Shown here one piece after another: positions 1 to 8,225 of a stretch of DNA of 64,000 bases. The translations under genes were made by a program, and so were the position numbers. This stretch comes from Clostridiales bacterium (GTDB lineage: Bacteria > Bacillota > Clostridia > Lachnospirales > Lachnospiraceae). The stretch is taken from NCBI GenBank assembly GCA_018376135.1, contig JAHABX010000018.1, positions 9,322 to 73,321 on the forward strand. The letters are read 5' to 3'. The notes under the pieces were generated by a model, which worked only from the letters and a program-made list of their open reading frames with translations, searched no databases and was not told the origin of the DNA. Numbering within the stretch: the stretch's first letter is position 1; each line of letters opens with the position of its first letter.

Positions 1-265
1 CGTTTATATCAGCGGTCTTCCGTACAGCTTTGAGAACAGCCGTATCCTGTACCGCAGTATCCTGTGGAGTGCACATGGAGAGGAAGAACTGCATACCTGG
101 TTCAGCTCCAACTTTAACGTGGAAGTACACGCTTATGTGAAGAACGGAAAATACTGCGTTGTCAATAATACGTACGAGCCGCAGAGTACAACGGTGTACC
201 GCGGTGACGGAAGCAGCTTTGAACTCCAGATGGAGGCAAATGAGATTCGCTGGTATCAGATCTAA
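1..265 (+). CDS. lnpA: 1,3-beta-galactosyl-N-acetylhexosamine phosphorylase (GH112), 3' end only
   Basis: Only the last 87 codons are present, read in the frame starting at base 2 and ending at a TAA at 263-265; the gene begins outside the window. The fragment contains VYISGLPYSFENSR, then a C-terminal beta-domain with VVNNTYEPQSTTVY and an ending in EIRWYQI, which resembles the C-terminus of GH112 galacto-N-biose/lacto-N-biose phosphorylases. These cytoplasmic enzymes split Gal-beta-1,3-HexNAc with phosphate, giving galactose-1-phosphate. That fits the galT, galK and aldose epimerase genes nearby. The identification is from memory of the family and rests on a short fragment, so a related glycosidase C-terminus remains possible. 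Confidence 0.68.
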   Translation, partial: VYISGLPYSFENSRILYRSILWSAHGEEELHTWFSSNFNVEVHAYVKNGKYCVVNNTYEPQSTTVYRGDGSSFELQMEANEIRWYQI

Positions 266-272
266 ATCAGAT

Positions 273-327
273 AAAAAAGGTGCCGCTCAATCATCGGAAT
301 CAGATGATGAGCGGCACCTTTTTTGTC
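273..327. terminator. Bidirectional intrinsic terminator
   Basis: A long stem (GGTGCCGCTC paired with GAGCGGCACC, extended by ATCAT/ATGAT) is flanked by an A-run on the left and a T-run on the right, so it can stop transcription from both sides. It separates the converging GH112 and aldose epimerase genes. Confidence 0.9.
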
Positions 328-1129
328 AGCAGGGTTGGAAACGGAAGAGATAGTCGCGTTTCTCTCCGCCGGACAGGAACTGTACGTATTTCTTCTGAAG
401 CATATCTGTATTCGGCACCTGATCCATGGTTCCGCCGCACCATGGCTCGATGCAGAGGAATGGTGCGTCCTTTTTGATCGGGGTCCAGAATGCCACGCTT
501 AAATAATCCGGGAAATCGAACCGGATGCCTTTTCCCGTACACTGGTGAAGGAGCTTTACCGTGCGGTTCTGAAGGTTTTCATAGAGAATGGCATCGTTGT
601 CGAACATGGGATACTGAAGATGAAGATCCGGTACGTTCTCGTCCTCAAAATGGAGCAGATATTCCGTAAAATGTTCTCCTTCTTCCATAGGGCAGAAGAA
701 GGCGGGATGTCCTCCGATCAGGAAGGGCATCTCCGCTGCTCCTTTGTTGACAACTCCGTAGATAACCTCCAGAGCAGGTCCGTTCAGCCGGAAGGTAACC
801 GTGAAGAGAAAATCATACGGATATACGGAACGGGTAAAGTTGGTGGTTCCGGTAGAAAGAACTACATAATCTTCGCCCTGTTCGGCAATCTGAAACTCTG
901 CATCCTTCACAAAGCCATGGCGCGGAATCTGATAGTCGGTTCCGTGGATCGTGACCGTATCCGGAACAGCACCGATGTACGGGAACAGGACCGGTGAGGT
1001 CTTTGCCCAGTATGCAGGATCTTTCTGCCACATGTATTCCTTGCCGGAAGCGGTACAGTAGGATAATAGCTCGGCTCCGTGGGTCTGACAGGTGACGGAT
1101 GCAAAAGCATTTTTGATGGTAATGTTCAT
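326..1129 (-). CDS. Aldose 1-epimerase family protein (LacX-like)
   Basis: A 267-residue cytoplasmic protein of the galactose mutarotase superfamily, which interconverts the alpha and beta anomers of aldoses or acts on hexose-6-phosphates. The visible motifs are RHGF (His71), GGHPAFF with the second conserved histidine, and CIEPW with the likely catalytic glutamate. It is shorter than classical GalM (about 340 aa) and looks like the LacX/YeaD-type branch. An AGGAGG site lies just upstream of the ATG at 1129. It faces the GH112 gene across a shared terminator and has its own promoter, so it is probably monocistronic. The exact sugar is not evident. Confidence 0.85.
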   Translation of the reverse strand: MNITIKNAFASVTCQTHGAELLSYCTASGKEYMWQKDPAYWAKTSPVLFPYIGAVPDTVTIHGTDYQIPRHGFVKDAEFQIAEQGEDYVVLSTGTTNFTRSVYPYDFLFTVTFRLNGPALEVIYGVVNKGAAEMPFLIGGHPAFFCPMEEGEHFTEYLLHFEDENVPDLHLQYPMFDNDAILYENLQNRTVKLLHQCTGKGIRFDFPDYLSVAFWTPIKKDAPFLCIEPWCGGTMDQVPNTDMLQKKYVQFLSGGEKRDYLFRFQPC

Positions 1130-1166
1130 AAAATTCCCTCCTGATTTTAATTAATCCTTTATCTGA

Positions 1167-1196
1167 ATTATAACAGTTTTTCAGGAAAGCTGGCAA
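1167..1196 (-). promoter_or_regulatory. Probable sigma-A promoter of the aldose epimerase
   Basis: On the minus strand TTGCCA (1196-1191) is followed after 18 nt by TATAAT (1172-1167), about 40 nt upstream of the epimerase start codon. Confidence 0.55.
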
Positions 1197-1200
1197 TGAT

Positions 1201-1229
1201 TTGCCTATAAAAAAGAAAAATGTTATAAT
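1201..1229 (+). promoter_or_regulatory. Probable sigma-A promoter for the DUF6472 and fusion-protein genes
   Basis: TTGCCT (1201-1206), a 17-nt spacer and TATAAT (1224-1229). A second TATAAT at 1244-1249 lacks a good -35 box. The promoter is divergent to that of the epimerase, leaving only a few bases between the two -35 elements. Confidence 0.55.
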
Positions 1230-1312
1230 GAGCGTTAGCGTGATATAATGTGGGCAGACGTGATGTCAGTACGGTCCCGTAAGGGATGATGAGTTTTACC
1301 GGGAGGATACGG

Positions 1313-1495
1313 ATGGGTGTAAGGACAAGCTGCGAAATGTGCAGCAATTATGTATATGACGAAGATTATGAATATTATGTATGCGAGATGGATCTGGACG
1401 AGGATGAGATGTACCGCTTCCTGAGCAGTGCTGTGGACAGCTGCCCCTATTTCAGGGGAGAGGACGAGTATATGATCGTCAGAAAGCAGATGTAG
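1313..1495 (+). CDS. DUF6472 family small cysteine protein
   Basis: A 60-residue acidic protein with CEMC near the N-terminus and further cysteines at VCEMD and DSCPYF, a spacing suggestive of metal binding. It resembles the small DUF6472 family common in Lachnospiraceae; no function is known. The start at 1313 is preferred to the upstream ATG at 1286 because GGGAGG (1301-1306) lies 6 nt before it. It ends 6 nt before the glycosyltransferase fusion gene, so the two are probably co-transcribed. Confidence 0.75.
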   Translation: MGVRTSCEMCSNYVYDEDYEYYVCEMDLDEDEMYRFLSSAVDSCPYFRGEDEYMIVRKQM

Positions 1496-1501
1496 GGGGA
1501 G

Positions 1502-3340
1502 ATGAGGATGCCGTTAGTGACGTTGATTATTCCGATATACAATGCAGAGCGTTATCTGGGCAGATGTCTGGACAGCGTGCTGGAACAGGGCTTTCAGGAC
1601 ATGGAGGTCCTGCTTCTGAATGACGGGAGCAGAGACGGAAGTCTTGAGATCTGCCGGGAGTATGAGCGGAAGGATCCGCGCTTTTGCGTGATCGACAAGG
1701 AAAATACGGGAGTTTCGGATACCAGGAATCTGGGAATGAAGCTTGCCCGGGGAAAGTATCTGGGATTTATGGACAGTGATGACTGGCTGACGCCGGATGC
1801 GGTGGAAAGTCTGGTAACAGCAGCGGAAGAGGATGACTGTGATTTTGTGATCGCTGATTTTTACCGGGTGGATGGAGAGCACTATGTGGAGAAGAAGCAC
1901 ATCCGGCGGGAGGATGTGATGACCAGGGAGGACTTTGCCATGGAGATGGCGGATGGTCCCGCTGATTTTTACTATGGAGTCATGTGGAACAAGCTGTACC
2001 GGAGGAGCATCATTGAGGAACACGGACTGTTCTGTGATGCGAGTATGAACTGGTGCGAGGATTTTCTCTTTAACCTGAACTATATCCGCTATGGAGAGCG
2101 GTTCCGGGCATTGCAGAAGCCCATCTACTATTACATGAAGAGGAAGGGCAGCCTGGTGTCCACAGAAGCAGTTTCCGTGGATGGGGTGCGGGTGAAGTTT
2201 GAGCTTCTGGAGCATTACAAGGCGCTGTATCAGGATATGGGACTTTATGAGGAGCATAAGCTGAAGATCAATTCCTTTATCGTTTCGGTGGCAAAGGATG
2301 GCGGTGTAAGCATCATGAACCCGAGACGGCAGAGACTGGATCCGGAGGATGTGATACCGGAGGAGGAGAAGTCCCGTTATGAGCATGTGGAGCATACCTT
2401 TGAGCCGGTCTATGATGAGAATTCTAAGATCCTGATCCTGGGGACTTTCCCATCGGTCAAGTCCAGAGAGCAGAACTTCTATTACGGACATCCTCAGAAC
2501 CGTTTCTGGAAAGTGCTGGCAAGGCTGACGGAGGAAGAGGTTCCGGAGACTGTGGAGGAGAAGAAGGCAATGCTTTTAAAGCACCATATTGCCGTCTGGG
2601 ATGTGGTGCAGAGCTGCGACATCATCGGCTCCAGCGACAGCAGTATCCGCAATGTGATCCCGGCAGATCTGAACCGGGTGCTGAGCGGAAGTCAGATCGG
2701 GAAAATATTTGCCAACGGGGATAAGGCATATCGTCTTTATCGTAAATATTGCCAGAGCATGACCGGAAGACCTGCCGTGAAGCTTCCGTCTACCAGTCCG
2801 GCAAATGCGATCTTCACACTGGACCGTCTGACGGATACCTGGGGAGAATTGATCTATGAACGAAAAGAGGAAAAGAAAATGGCATTTGAAAAAGCAAAGG
2901 AATATCTGAAACAGTTCGGGCTGGACAGTCATGTGATGGTATTTGATACCTCCAGCGCAACGGTGGAGCTTGCAGCGGAGGCAGTGGGCTGTGAACCGGC
3001 GAGAATCGCCAAGACCCTGTCCTTTCAGGTAGGGGAGGAGAATATTCTGATCGTGGCGGCAGGGGATGCCCGGATCGACAACAGTAAGTATAAGGCACAG
3101 TTCCATACCAAGGCGAAGATGCTGCCCTTTGAAGAGGTGGAGGAACGGATCGGACATGCGGTGGGCGGTGTGTGTCCTTTTGGCGTGAAGGAGGGTGTCC
3201 GGGTATTTCTGGATGCGTCCCTGAAGCGTTTTGAAAGCGTCTATCCTGCATGCGGAAGCAGCAACAGTGCGGTGGAGCTGACCCTGGAGGAGCTGGAGAG
3301 ATCCTCGGGCTGCGAGGCATGGATCGACGTGTGTAAATAA
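1502..3340 (+). CDS. Three-domain fusion: GT2 glycosyltransferase, hypoxanthine-DNA glycosylase, YbaK-type deacylase
   Basis: One uninterrupted 612-codon frame holds three domains usually found as separate proteins. Residues 5 to about 280 form a family 2 glycosyltransferase (PIYN near 11, NDGSRDGS 40-47, DXD-like DSDDW 91-95). Residues about 297-456 match the UDG-superfamily DNA-deoxyinosine glycosylase (ILGTFPSVKSRE, YYGHPQNRFWKV, LPSTSPAN). Residues 460-612 match YbaK/ProX aminoacyl-tRNA deacylases (PARIAKTLSF, GGVCPFG). Met460 (base 2879) is preceded by AGAGGAAAAG, so the last domain may also be made by internal initiation. The GT domain looks truncated at its C-terminus. The parts are biochemically unrelated, so the fusion probably arose by loss of stop codons between neighbours. 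ATG at 1508 is an alternative start. Confidence 0.82.
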   Translation: MRMPLVTLIIPIYNAERYLGRCLDSVLEQGFQDMEVLLLNDGSRDGSLEICREYERKDPRFCVIDKENTGVSDTRNLGMKLARGKYLGFMDSDDWLTPDAVESLVTAAEEDDCDFVIADFYRVDGEHYVEKKHIRREDVMTREDFAMEMADGPADFYYGVMWNKLYRRSIIEEHGLFCDASMNWCEDFLFNLNYIRYGERFRALQKPIYYYMKRKGSLVSTEAVSVDGVRVKFELLEHYKALYQDMGLYEEHKLKINSFIVSVAKDGGVSIMNPRRQRLDPEDVIPEEEKSRYEHVEHTFEPVYDENSKILILGTFPSVKSREQNFYYGHPQNRFWKVLARLTEEEVPETVEEKKAMLLKHHIAVWDVVQSCDIIGSSDSSIRNVIPADLNRVLSGSQIGKIFANGDKAYRLYRKYCQSMTGRPAVKLPSTSPANAIFTLDRLTDTWGELIYERKEEKKMAFEKAKEYLKQFGLDSHVMVFDTSSATVELAAEAVGCEPARIAKTLSFQVGEENILIVAAGDARIDNSKYKAQFHTKAKMLPFEEVEERIGHAVGGVCPFGVKEGVRVFLDASLKRFESVYPACGSSNSAVELTLEELERSSGCEAWIDVCK

Positions 3341-3365
3341 GAGAAAGAGAAAAGAGGAGATACTT

Positions 3366-4385
3366 ATGAATTACAATGATGTACTGAAGGAAGCCCGTAC
3401 CTGTATGGGGAATTACTGCAAAGCATGCAATGTCTGCAACGGAGCGGCGTGCAGGAACCAGATGCCGGGACCCGGTGCCAAGGGAGTTGGAGATACGGCT
3501 GTCCGCAATTACCAGAAGTGGCAGGAGATCCGCGTGAATATGGATACGCTGCATGAGAACCGTCCGGTGGACACATCTCTGGAGCTGTTCGGACAGACCT
3601 TCCGGTATCCGTTCTTTGCCGGTCCGGTGGGGGCAGTCAATATGCACTACGGAGAGAAATATGACGATCTGTCTTACAATAATGTATTGGTGGAAGCCTG
3701 TGCCAAAGCCGGTATCGCTGCCTTTACCGGTGACGGGACCAATGCAAAGGTCATGGAATATGCTACGGAAGCCATCCGGACAGCAGGCGGCATGGGAGTG
3801 CCCACAGTCAAGCCCTGGAATCTGGATATGATCCGTGAGAAAATGGAGCTGGTGAAGAAGTCTGGGTCTTTTGCAGTTGCAATGGATGTGGATGCCGCAG
3901 GACTCCCATTCCTGAAGAATATGACCCCTCCGGCGGGCAGCAAGACCGTAGATGAGCTGCGGGATATTGCAGAGATGGCAGGAGTTCCGTTCATCGTGAA
4001 GGGCATTATGACCCGCCAGGCGGCGCTGAAGGCGAAGGATGCAGGCGCGGCTGCGATCATTGTCTCCAACCACGGCGGACGTGTGCTGGATCAGTGTCCT
4101 GCCACTGCAGAGGTACTGGAGGATATTACAGAGGCTGTGGGCGGACGGATCAAAGTATTCGTGGACGGCGGCATCCGCAGCGGTACAGATATTTTCAAGG
4201 CGCTTGCCATGGGCGCGGACGGCGTCCTGATCTGCCGTCCCTTTGTGACTGCGGTCTACGGAGGCGGTGCAGAGGGTGTGAAGTGCTATATTGAGAAGCT
4301 GGGAGCGGAGCTGGAGGATACCATGACCATGTGCGGCGCGTTTACGCTGAGTGATATCTCCAGGGAGATGCTGTGGAGACCGTAA
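3366..4385 (+). CDS. FMN-dependent alpha-hydroxy-acid oxidase/dehydrogenase family protein
   Basis: A 339-residue TIM-barrel flavoprotein of the lactate oxidase/glycolate oxidase family, which oxidises 2-hydroxy acids to 2-oxo acids. The barrel shows IIVSNHGGRVLDQ, with the catalytic histidine and FMN-contacting arginine, and FVDGGIRSGTDIFKALAMGAD, the FMN phosphate site. Unlike textbook members, the N-terminus has five cysteines (13, 18, 21, 24, 29), including CKACNVCNGAAC, which could bind a metal or an iron-sulfur cluster. AGAGGAG precedes the ATG. The gene lies 25 nt after the fusion gene and ends at its own terminator. The substrate is not known. Confidence 0.85.
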   Translation: MNYNDVLKEARTCMGNYCKACNVCNGAACRNQMPGPGAKGVGDTAVRNYQKWQEIRVNMDTLHENRPVDTSLELFGQTFRYPFFAGPVGAVNMHYGEKYDDLSYNNVLVEACAKAGIAAFTGDGTNAKVMEYATEAIRTAGGMGVPTVKPWNLDMIREKMELVKKSGSFAVAMDVDAAGLPFLKNMTPPAGSKTVDELRDIAEMAGVPFIVKGIMTRQAALKAKDAGAAAIIVSNHGGRVLDQCPATAEVLEDITEAVGGRIKVFVDGGIRSGTDIFKALAMGADGVLICRPFVTAVYGGGAEGVKCYIEKLGAELEDTMTMCGAFTLSDISREMLWRP

Positions 4386-4424
4386 TGAAAAAGCATATAA
4401 AAGGAATCAATCAGATACCATAAG

Positions 4425-4469
4425 AAAGAAGGAACTGCTGATCCGGTTGGGATCAACGGTTCCTTCTTT
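4425..4469. terminator. Bidirectional intrinsic terminator
   Basis: AAAGAAGGAAC (starting 4425) pairs with GTTCCTTCTTT (to 4469) around a loop that itself holds GATCC/GGATC. It separates the converging hydroxy-acid oxidase and purH genes. Confidence 0.75.
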
Positions 4470-4484
4470 GTTGAAATCAAAAAC

Positions 4485-5663
4485 TTAGTGATGGAACAGA
4501 CGGATTCCGGTAAATGCCATTGCCATGCCATATTTGTTGCAGCAGTCGATGACCAGATCGTCGCGAACGGATCCGCCCGGCTGTGCGATGTATTTTACGC
4601 CGCTCTTGTGTGCACGCTCAATGTTATCTGCAAATGGGAAGAATGCGTCGGAGCCAAGGGTCACGTCCTTCATCTGATCCAGCCATGCGCGTTTTTCTTC
4701 TCTGGTGAAGATCTCCGGTTTTACCTTAAAAGTCTTCTCCCATACGCCGTCTGCCAGTACATCCATGTATTCTTCTCCGATATAGACGTCAATGGCGTTG
4801 TCGCGCTCTGCGCGTCCCAGGTTATCTGCAAACTGAAGCCCCAGAACCTGCGGAGACTGGCGCAGGAACCAGTTATCTGCCTTGTTTCCTGCCAGACGGG
4901 TACAGTGTACGCGGGACTGCTGTCCTGCTCCGATACCGATCGCCTGACCGCCCTTGGCGAAGCAGACAGAATTGGACTGGGTATATTTCAGTGTGATCAG
5001 TGCGATCTTCATGTCGATCAGTGCTTCTTCCGGGATGTCCTTGTTCTCTGTAACAATATTGGATAAGAGATCGCCGTTGATATCCAGTTCATTTCTGCCC
5101 TGCTCAAAGGTGATGCCGAATACCTGCTTTTTCTCCAGCGGATTCGGAACATAGGCCGGATCGATCTGGATCACATTATAGTTTCCTTTTTTCTTCTGTT
5201 TCAGGATCTCCAGTGCTTCCTCGGTATAGCCGGGAGCGATGACACCATCGGATACTTCTCTTTTGATCAGTTTTGCGGTGTCTGCATCACAGACATCGGA
5301 CAGAGAGATAAAGTCTCCGAAGGAGGACATCCGGTCAGCGCCTCTTGCTCTTGCATATGCGCATGCCAGCGGGGATAACTCGCCCAGATCGTCTACCCAG
5401 TAGATCTTTGCCAGGGTATCGTCAAGGGGAAGACCCACAGCTGCACCGGCAGGGGATACATGCTTGAAGGAGGTGGCAGCGGGAAGTCCGGTTGCCTCTT
5501 TCAATTCCTTCACAAGCTGCCAGCCGTTGAAAGCGTCCATAAAGTTAATATAGCCGGGTTTGCCGCAGAGTACTTTGACCGGAAGCTCGCTTCCGTCCTC
5601 CATAAAAATGCGGGATGGCTTCTGATTGGGGTTACAGCCGTATTTTAACTGAAGTTCATTCAT
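4485..5663 (-). CDS. purH: Stand-alone AICAR formyltransferase (PurH C-terminal type)
   Basis: A 392-residue cytoplasmic enzyme that transfers the formyl group of 10-formyl-THF to AICAR, the penultimate step of IMP synthesis. It contains the AICARFT motifs SFKHVSPAGAA (Lys-His pair), TQSNSVCFAKGGQAIGIGAGQQSR and FFPFADNIERA. The N-terminal IMP cyclohydrolase (MGS-like) domain of bifunctional PurH is absent; its job is evidently done by the adjacent purO. AGGAGG precedes the start, 21 nt downstream of purO, so the two form an operon behind a ZTP riboswitch. Confidence 0.93.
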   Translation of the reverse strand: MNELQLKYGCNPNQKPSRIFMEDGSELPVKVLCGKPGYINFMDAFNGWQLVKELKEATGLPAATSFKHVSPAGAAVGLPLDDTLAKIYWVDDLGELSPLACAYARARGADRMSSFGDFISLSDVCDADTAKLIKREVSDGVIAPGYTEEALEILKQKKKGNYNVIQIDPAYVPNPLEKKQVFGITFEQGRNELDINGDLLSNIVTENKDIPEEALIDMKIALITLKYTQSNSVCFAKGGQAIGIGAGQQSRVHCTRLAGNKADNWFLRQSPQVLGLQFADNLGRAERDNAIDVYIGEEYMDVLADGVWEKTFKVKPEIFTREEKRAWLDQMKDVTLGSDAFFPFADNIERAHKSGVKYIAQPGGSVRDDLVIDCCNKYGMAMAFTGIRLFHH

Positions 5664-5684
5664 GGATAGATCCTCCTGTTTCTC

Positions 5685-6398
5685 TTATTTGTTTTTATTG
5701 ACGATTCTGGTCTCGTAGGTTCCGGTTGCGATGTCGATATAGCGGACGAAGAGGGAGACTTTATTCTCCTCATTCAGGCTGTTCCAGAGCATATCGGTAA
5801 ATGCATCCATGTCATCCGGGATGGATACCAGCTTCGGCTCACCTTCAAAGCTGGGAAGCGGACTGCCGTCGTGCATGTAGGTGTGGATAAAATGCCCTTC
5901 TCCTGCCTTGGGATTCTGGTAAGCGAAGGCGTAACGGTGGCAGGAATCCGGGTCGCCGTTGTTGCTCTTTAAGATGGACATGGCATAGTTGTATCCGTCG
6001 TTTTCAATGTGCATAATACCGGAAATACGCGGGGTATAGTTGGGAGCATCCGGCTCGAACTCCCGGCAGCGTAAGGACTGCTCGAAGGTAAGCTGATGAT
6101 CCATGCCGTCATAAATCGTATCGGTCTGATCTCCGTTGGTCACGATGGTTTTGTTGCCCAGCACACGCACCGGTGCGTAGATGATAAGGCTTGGATCCTC
6201 CAGCCTGGAGGGATCAAATGCCTGTGTACGGATGCCTGCGCCGTCTTCCACAAAGACACGGTTGCGGCTGTTGGAGCTTCTGCCCATAATGAAATAAGCG
6301 GTGACTGCTTTGGAGCCGTCCAAAGAGCGTCCGATGACGATGCCTCTGCCTGGATAGGCATTGTTTTTCAGTTCCTGTTCAAGGGATAATAAATTCAT
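5685..6398 (-). CDS. purO: IMP cyclohydrolase, PurO type
   Basis: A 237-residue protein resembling the archaeal-type IMP cyclohydrolase PurO, which closes FAICAR to IMP. Recognisable features are NNAYPGRGIVIG near the N-terminus, GRSSNSRNRVF, a TNGDQTD segment and HRYAFAYQNP. The start at 6398 is chosen over 6455 because GAGAGG lies at the right distance. Together with the downstream stand-alone AICAR formyltransferase it replaces bifunctional PurH. Transcription begins upstream of a ZTP riboswitch, so expression should rise when 10-formyl-THF is short and ZMP/ZTP accumulates. Confidence 0.9.
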   Translation of the reverse strand: MNLLSLEQELKNNAYPGRGIVIGRSLDGSKAVTAYFIMGRSSNSRNRVFVEDGAGIRTQAFDPSRLEDPSLIIYAPVRVLGNKTIVTNGDQTDTIYDGMDHQLTFEQSLRCREFEPDAPNYTPRISGIMHIENDGYNYAMSILKSNNGDPDSCHRYAFAYQNPKAGEGHFIHTYMHDGSPLPSFEGEPKLVSIPDDMDAFTDMLWNSLNEENKVSLFVRYIDIATGTYETRIVNKNK

Positions 6399-6525
6399 AT
6401 GTTCCTCTCTTTCCCGGAGCCGGTTTCCGCAGATCCTTGAAAGCGGAAAGGGCATCCTGTTGACTCTGCATACAGTGTGTGCGTCTGATAGCTATAAAAT
6501 TCTGTTCGCAGGATTTTCCTGAAAA

Positions 6526-6573
6526 CAAAAAACCGCCTGAACGCATAACATCAACTGCATGCGCCCAGGCGGT
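6526..6573 (-). terminator. ZTP-riboswitch expression-platform terminator
   Basis: On the minus strand CCGCCTG of the aptamer's 3' part pairs with CAGGCGG and is followed by a run of Ts (complement of the A-run at about 6526-6532). Because the left arm is shared with the aptamer, ligand binding and termination exclude each other. Confidence 0.85.
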
Positions 6574-6655
6574 CGGCTTCTTTTTTGCTGCACTTCCTGT
6601 AGGTTTCCCTACCACAGACAAGAGTCTGCTTTCCGCCAGTCGTACAGCTGCTACT
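6562..6655 (-). ncRNA. ZTP (pfl motif) riboswitch
   Basis: Read on the minus strand, the leader of purO contains CGACTGGCGG, a short stem with GGGAAACC, a linker, then GCCGACCGCCTGGGC, the hallmarks of the pfl/ZTP aptamer. It is followed directly by a terminator that uses its 3' strand. The ligand class senses ZMP/ZTP, the intermediates that build up when formyl-folate is limiting, which exactly suits the purO-purH operon downstream. It was identified by eye; a covariance search with the Rfam ZTP model would settle it. Confidence 0.88.
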
Positions 6656-6658
6656 TTT

Positions 6659-6687
6659 ATCTTATAAGAAAAGGACAGGATTTTCAA
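6659..6687 (-). promoter_or_regulatory. Probable promoter of the riboswitch-purO-purH operon
   Basis: On the minus strand TTGAAA (6687-6682), 17 nt, TAAGAT (6664-6659), a few bases before the ZTP aptamer. The -35 box lies about 35 bases beyond the galT stop codon. Confidence 0.5.
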
Positions 6688-6720
6688 GCCCTTTTTTCAA
6701 AAAAAGCAGACTTAATATTT

Positions 6721-8211
6721 TTACAGGGTTTGGATAAAGCGCAGAAAGGCTTCTCTTCCTTCCGGTGTGCACTTATAAACACCGGCGTCCTCCAGTACCT
6801 GTACGAAGACCTTGCCGATCTCCTGCTGGAGTATATGGTCCATATTCTCTTCCGTCAGAGTGGTGTAGTGCGGCAGGAATCCTGCAGCCCAGTCTGCGTG
6901 TTTTGAAAGAACCTCATCTGCTGCCAGATCCTTTCCGGTCAGGATCGCATCCTTTAAAAGAGCCATCTCGTCCTTCAGACGGGAAGGAAGCACGGCGAGT
7001 CCCATGACCTCGATCAGACCGATATTTTCCTTCTTAATGTGATGCAGGTCTGCATGAGGATGGTAAACACCCAGCGGATGCTCTTCGGTAGTGATATTGT
7101 TGCGCAGAGTCAGATCCAGCTCGTAGGTATCCCCCACCTTCCGGGCAATCGGAGTGATGGTGTTGTGCGGTTCTCCGTCAGTATACGCGAAAATGAAGGC
7201 GTCCTCGTCGGTGTATGCACGCCATGCCTGCAGGATATGATCTGCCAGATCGATCAGGCGCTTCTCATCCTGATGACGGATACGGAGTACGGAAAGCGGC
7301 CATTTGACAATGCCTGCCTCCACATCCTCATAGCCCGGGATCGTGACCGTCAGCTCCATGGGAGCCTTTGCCATGGCGAAGGTATAGTTTCCGCCCTGGA
7401 AATGATCATGGCTTAAAATAGAGCCGCCTACGATGGGAAGATCTGCGTTGGAGCCAAGGAAATAGTGAGGGAACTGCTTTACAAAATCAAACAGCTTGGT
7501 AAATGCAGCGCGGTCGATCTTCATGGGAGTGTGTTCACCGTTAAATACGATACAGTGTTCATTATAATAGACATAAGGGGAATACTGGAAGCCCCATCTG
7601 CTGTCATTGATGGTGACGGGGATGATCCTGTGATTCTCCCGTGCCGGATGATTGACTCTGCCGGCATAGCCTTCGTTCTCCATACAGAGCAGACACTTGG
7701 GATAGGAGCCTGCCTTTGCATTGCGTGCGGCGGCGATGGCTTTGGGATCCTTCTCCGGCTTGGACAGGTTGATGGTGATATCCATGTCCCCGTATACACT
7801 GGGGGTCTTCCATTTCTGATCCTTGCATACCCGATAGCGGCGGATGTAGTCGCTGTCCTGGCTCAGCTTATAAAAATAATCGGTTGCCTCCCGGGGGGAA
7901 CGGCTGTATTTCTCAAAAAAGGTCTGCTGTACCTGAGCCGGACGGGGCATGAGGCAGTTCATAAGCCGGGTGTCGAAAAGGTCCCGGTATGCGATGCTGT
8001 CCGGGATCAGTCCCCGGCGGCATGCTTCGTCCAGGAGTTCTTTTAAGATCTCCTCCAGGGATTCCTCCGGAATGGAATCCGGCTCCCCATAGTCTTCCTC
8101 ATGAAATACATCCAAGAGCAGGTTTGTGGTATATATTTTCTCACACTCGGGAACCAGTCCGGTCTGAACGCCGTACTGAACCAGTGCTGCAATCTGTTCT
8201 GATAACATCAT
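6721..8211 (-). CDS. galT: UDP-glucose--hexose-1-phosphate uridylyltransferase, class II
   Basis: A roughly 496-residue cytoplasmic enzyme of the Firmicutes-type (class II) GalT family. It swaps UMP between UDP-glucose and galactose-1-phosphate in the Leloir pathway. The active-site segment GGSILSHDHFQGG has the His-X-His pair. HHIKKENIGLIEVMGLAVLP near the C-terminus is also family-typical. The start at 8211 (first ATG of an ATGATG pair) is chosen because AAGGAG lies 6-7 nt upstream; an ATG at 8226 overlapping the galK stop (TAATG) is the alternative. Galactose-1-phosphate can come from GalK or from the GH112 phosphorylase at the window's left end. Confidence 0.94.
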   Translation of the reverse strand: MMLSEQIAALVQYGVQTGLVPECEKIYTTNLLLDVFHEEDYGEPDSIPEESLEEILKELLDEACRRGLIPDSIAYRDLFDTRLMNCLMPRPAQVQQTFFEKYSRSPREATDYFYKLSQDSDYIRRYRVCKDQKWKTPSVYGDMDITINLSKPEKDPKAIAAARNAKAGSYPKCLLCMENEGYAGRVNHPARENHRIIPVTINDSRWGFQYSPYVYYNEHCIVFNGEHTPMKIDRAAFTKLFDFVKQFPHYFLGSNADLPIVGGSILSHDHFQGGNYTFAMAKAPMELTVTIPGYEDVEAGIVKWPLSVLRIRHQDEKRLIDLADHILQAWRAYTDEDAFIFAYTDGEPHNTITPIARKVGDTYELDLTLRNNITTEEHPLGVYHPHADLHHIKKENIGLIEVMGLAVLPSRLKDEMALLKDAILTGKDLAADEVLSKHADWAAGFLPHYTTLTEENMDHILQQEIGKVFVQVLEDAGVYKCTPEGREAFLRFIQTL

Positions 8212-8225
8212 ATGTCTCCTTTTCA

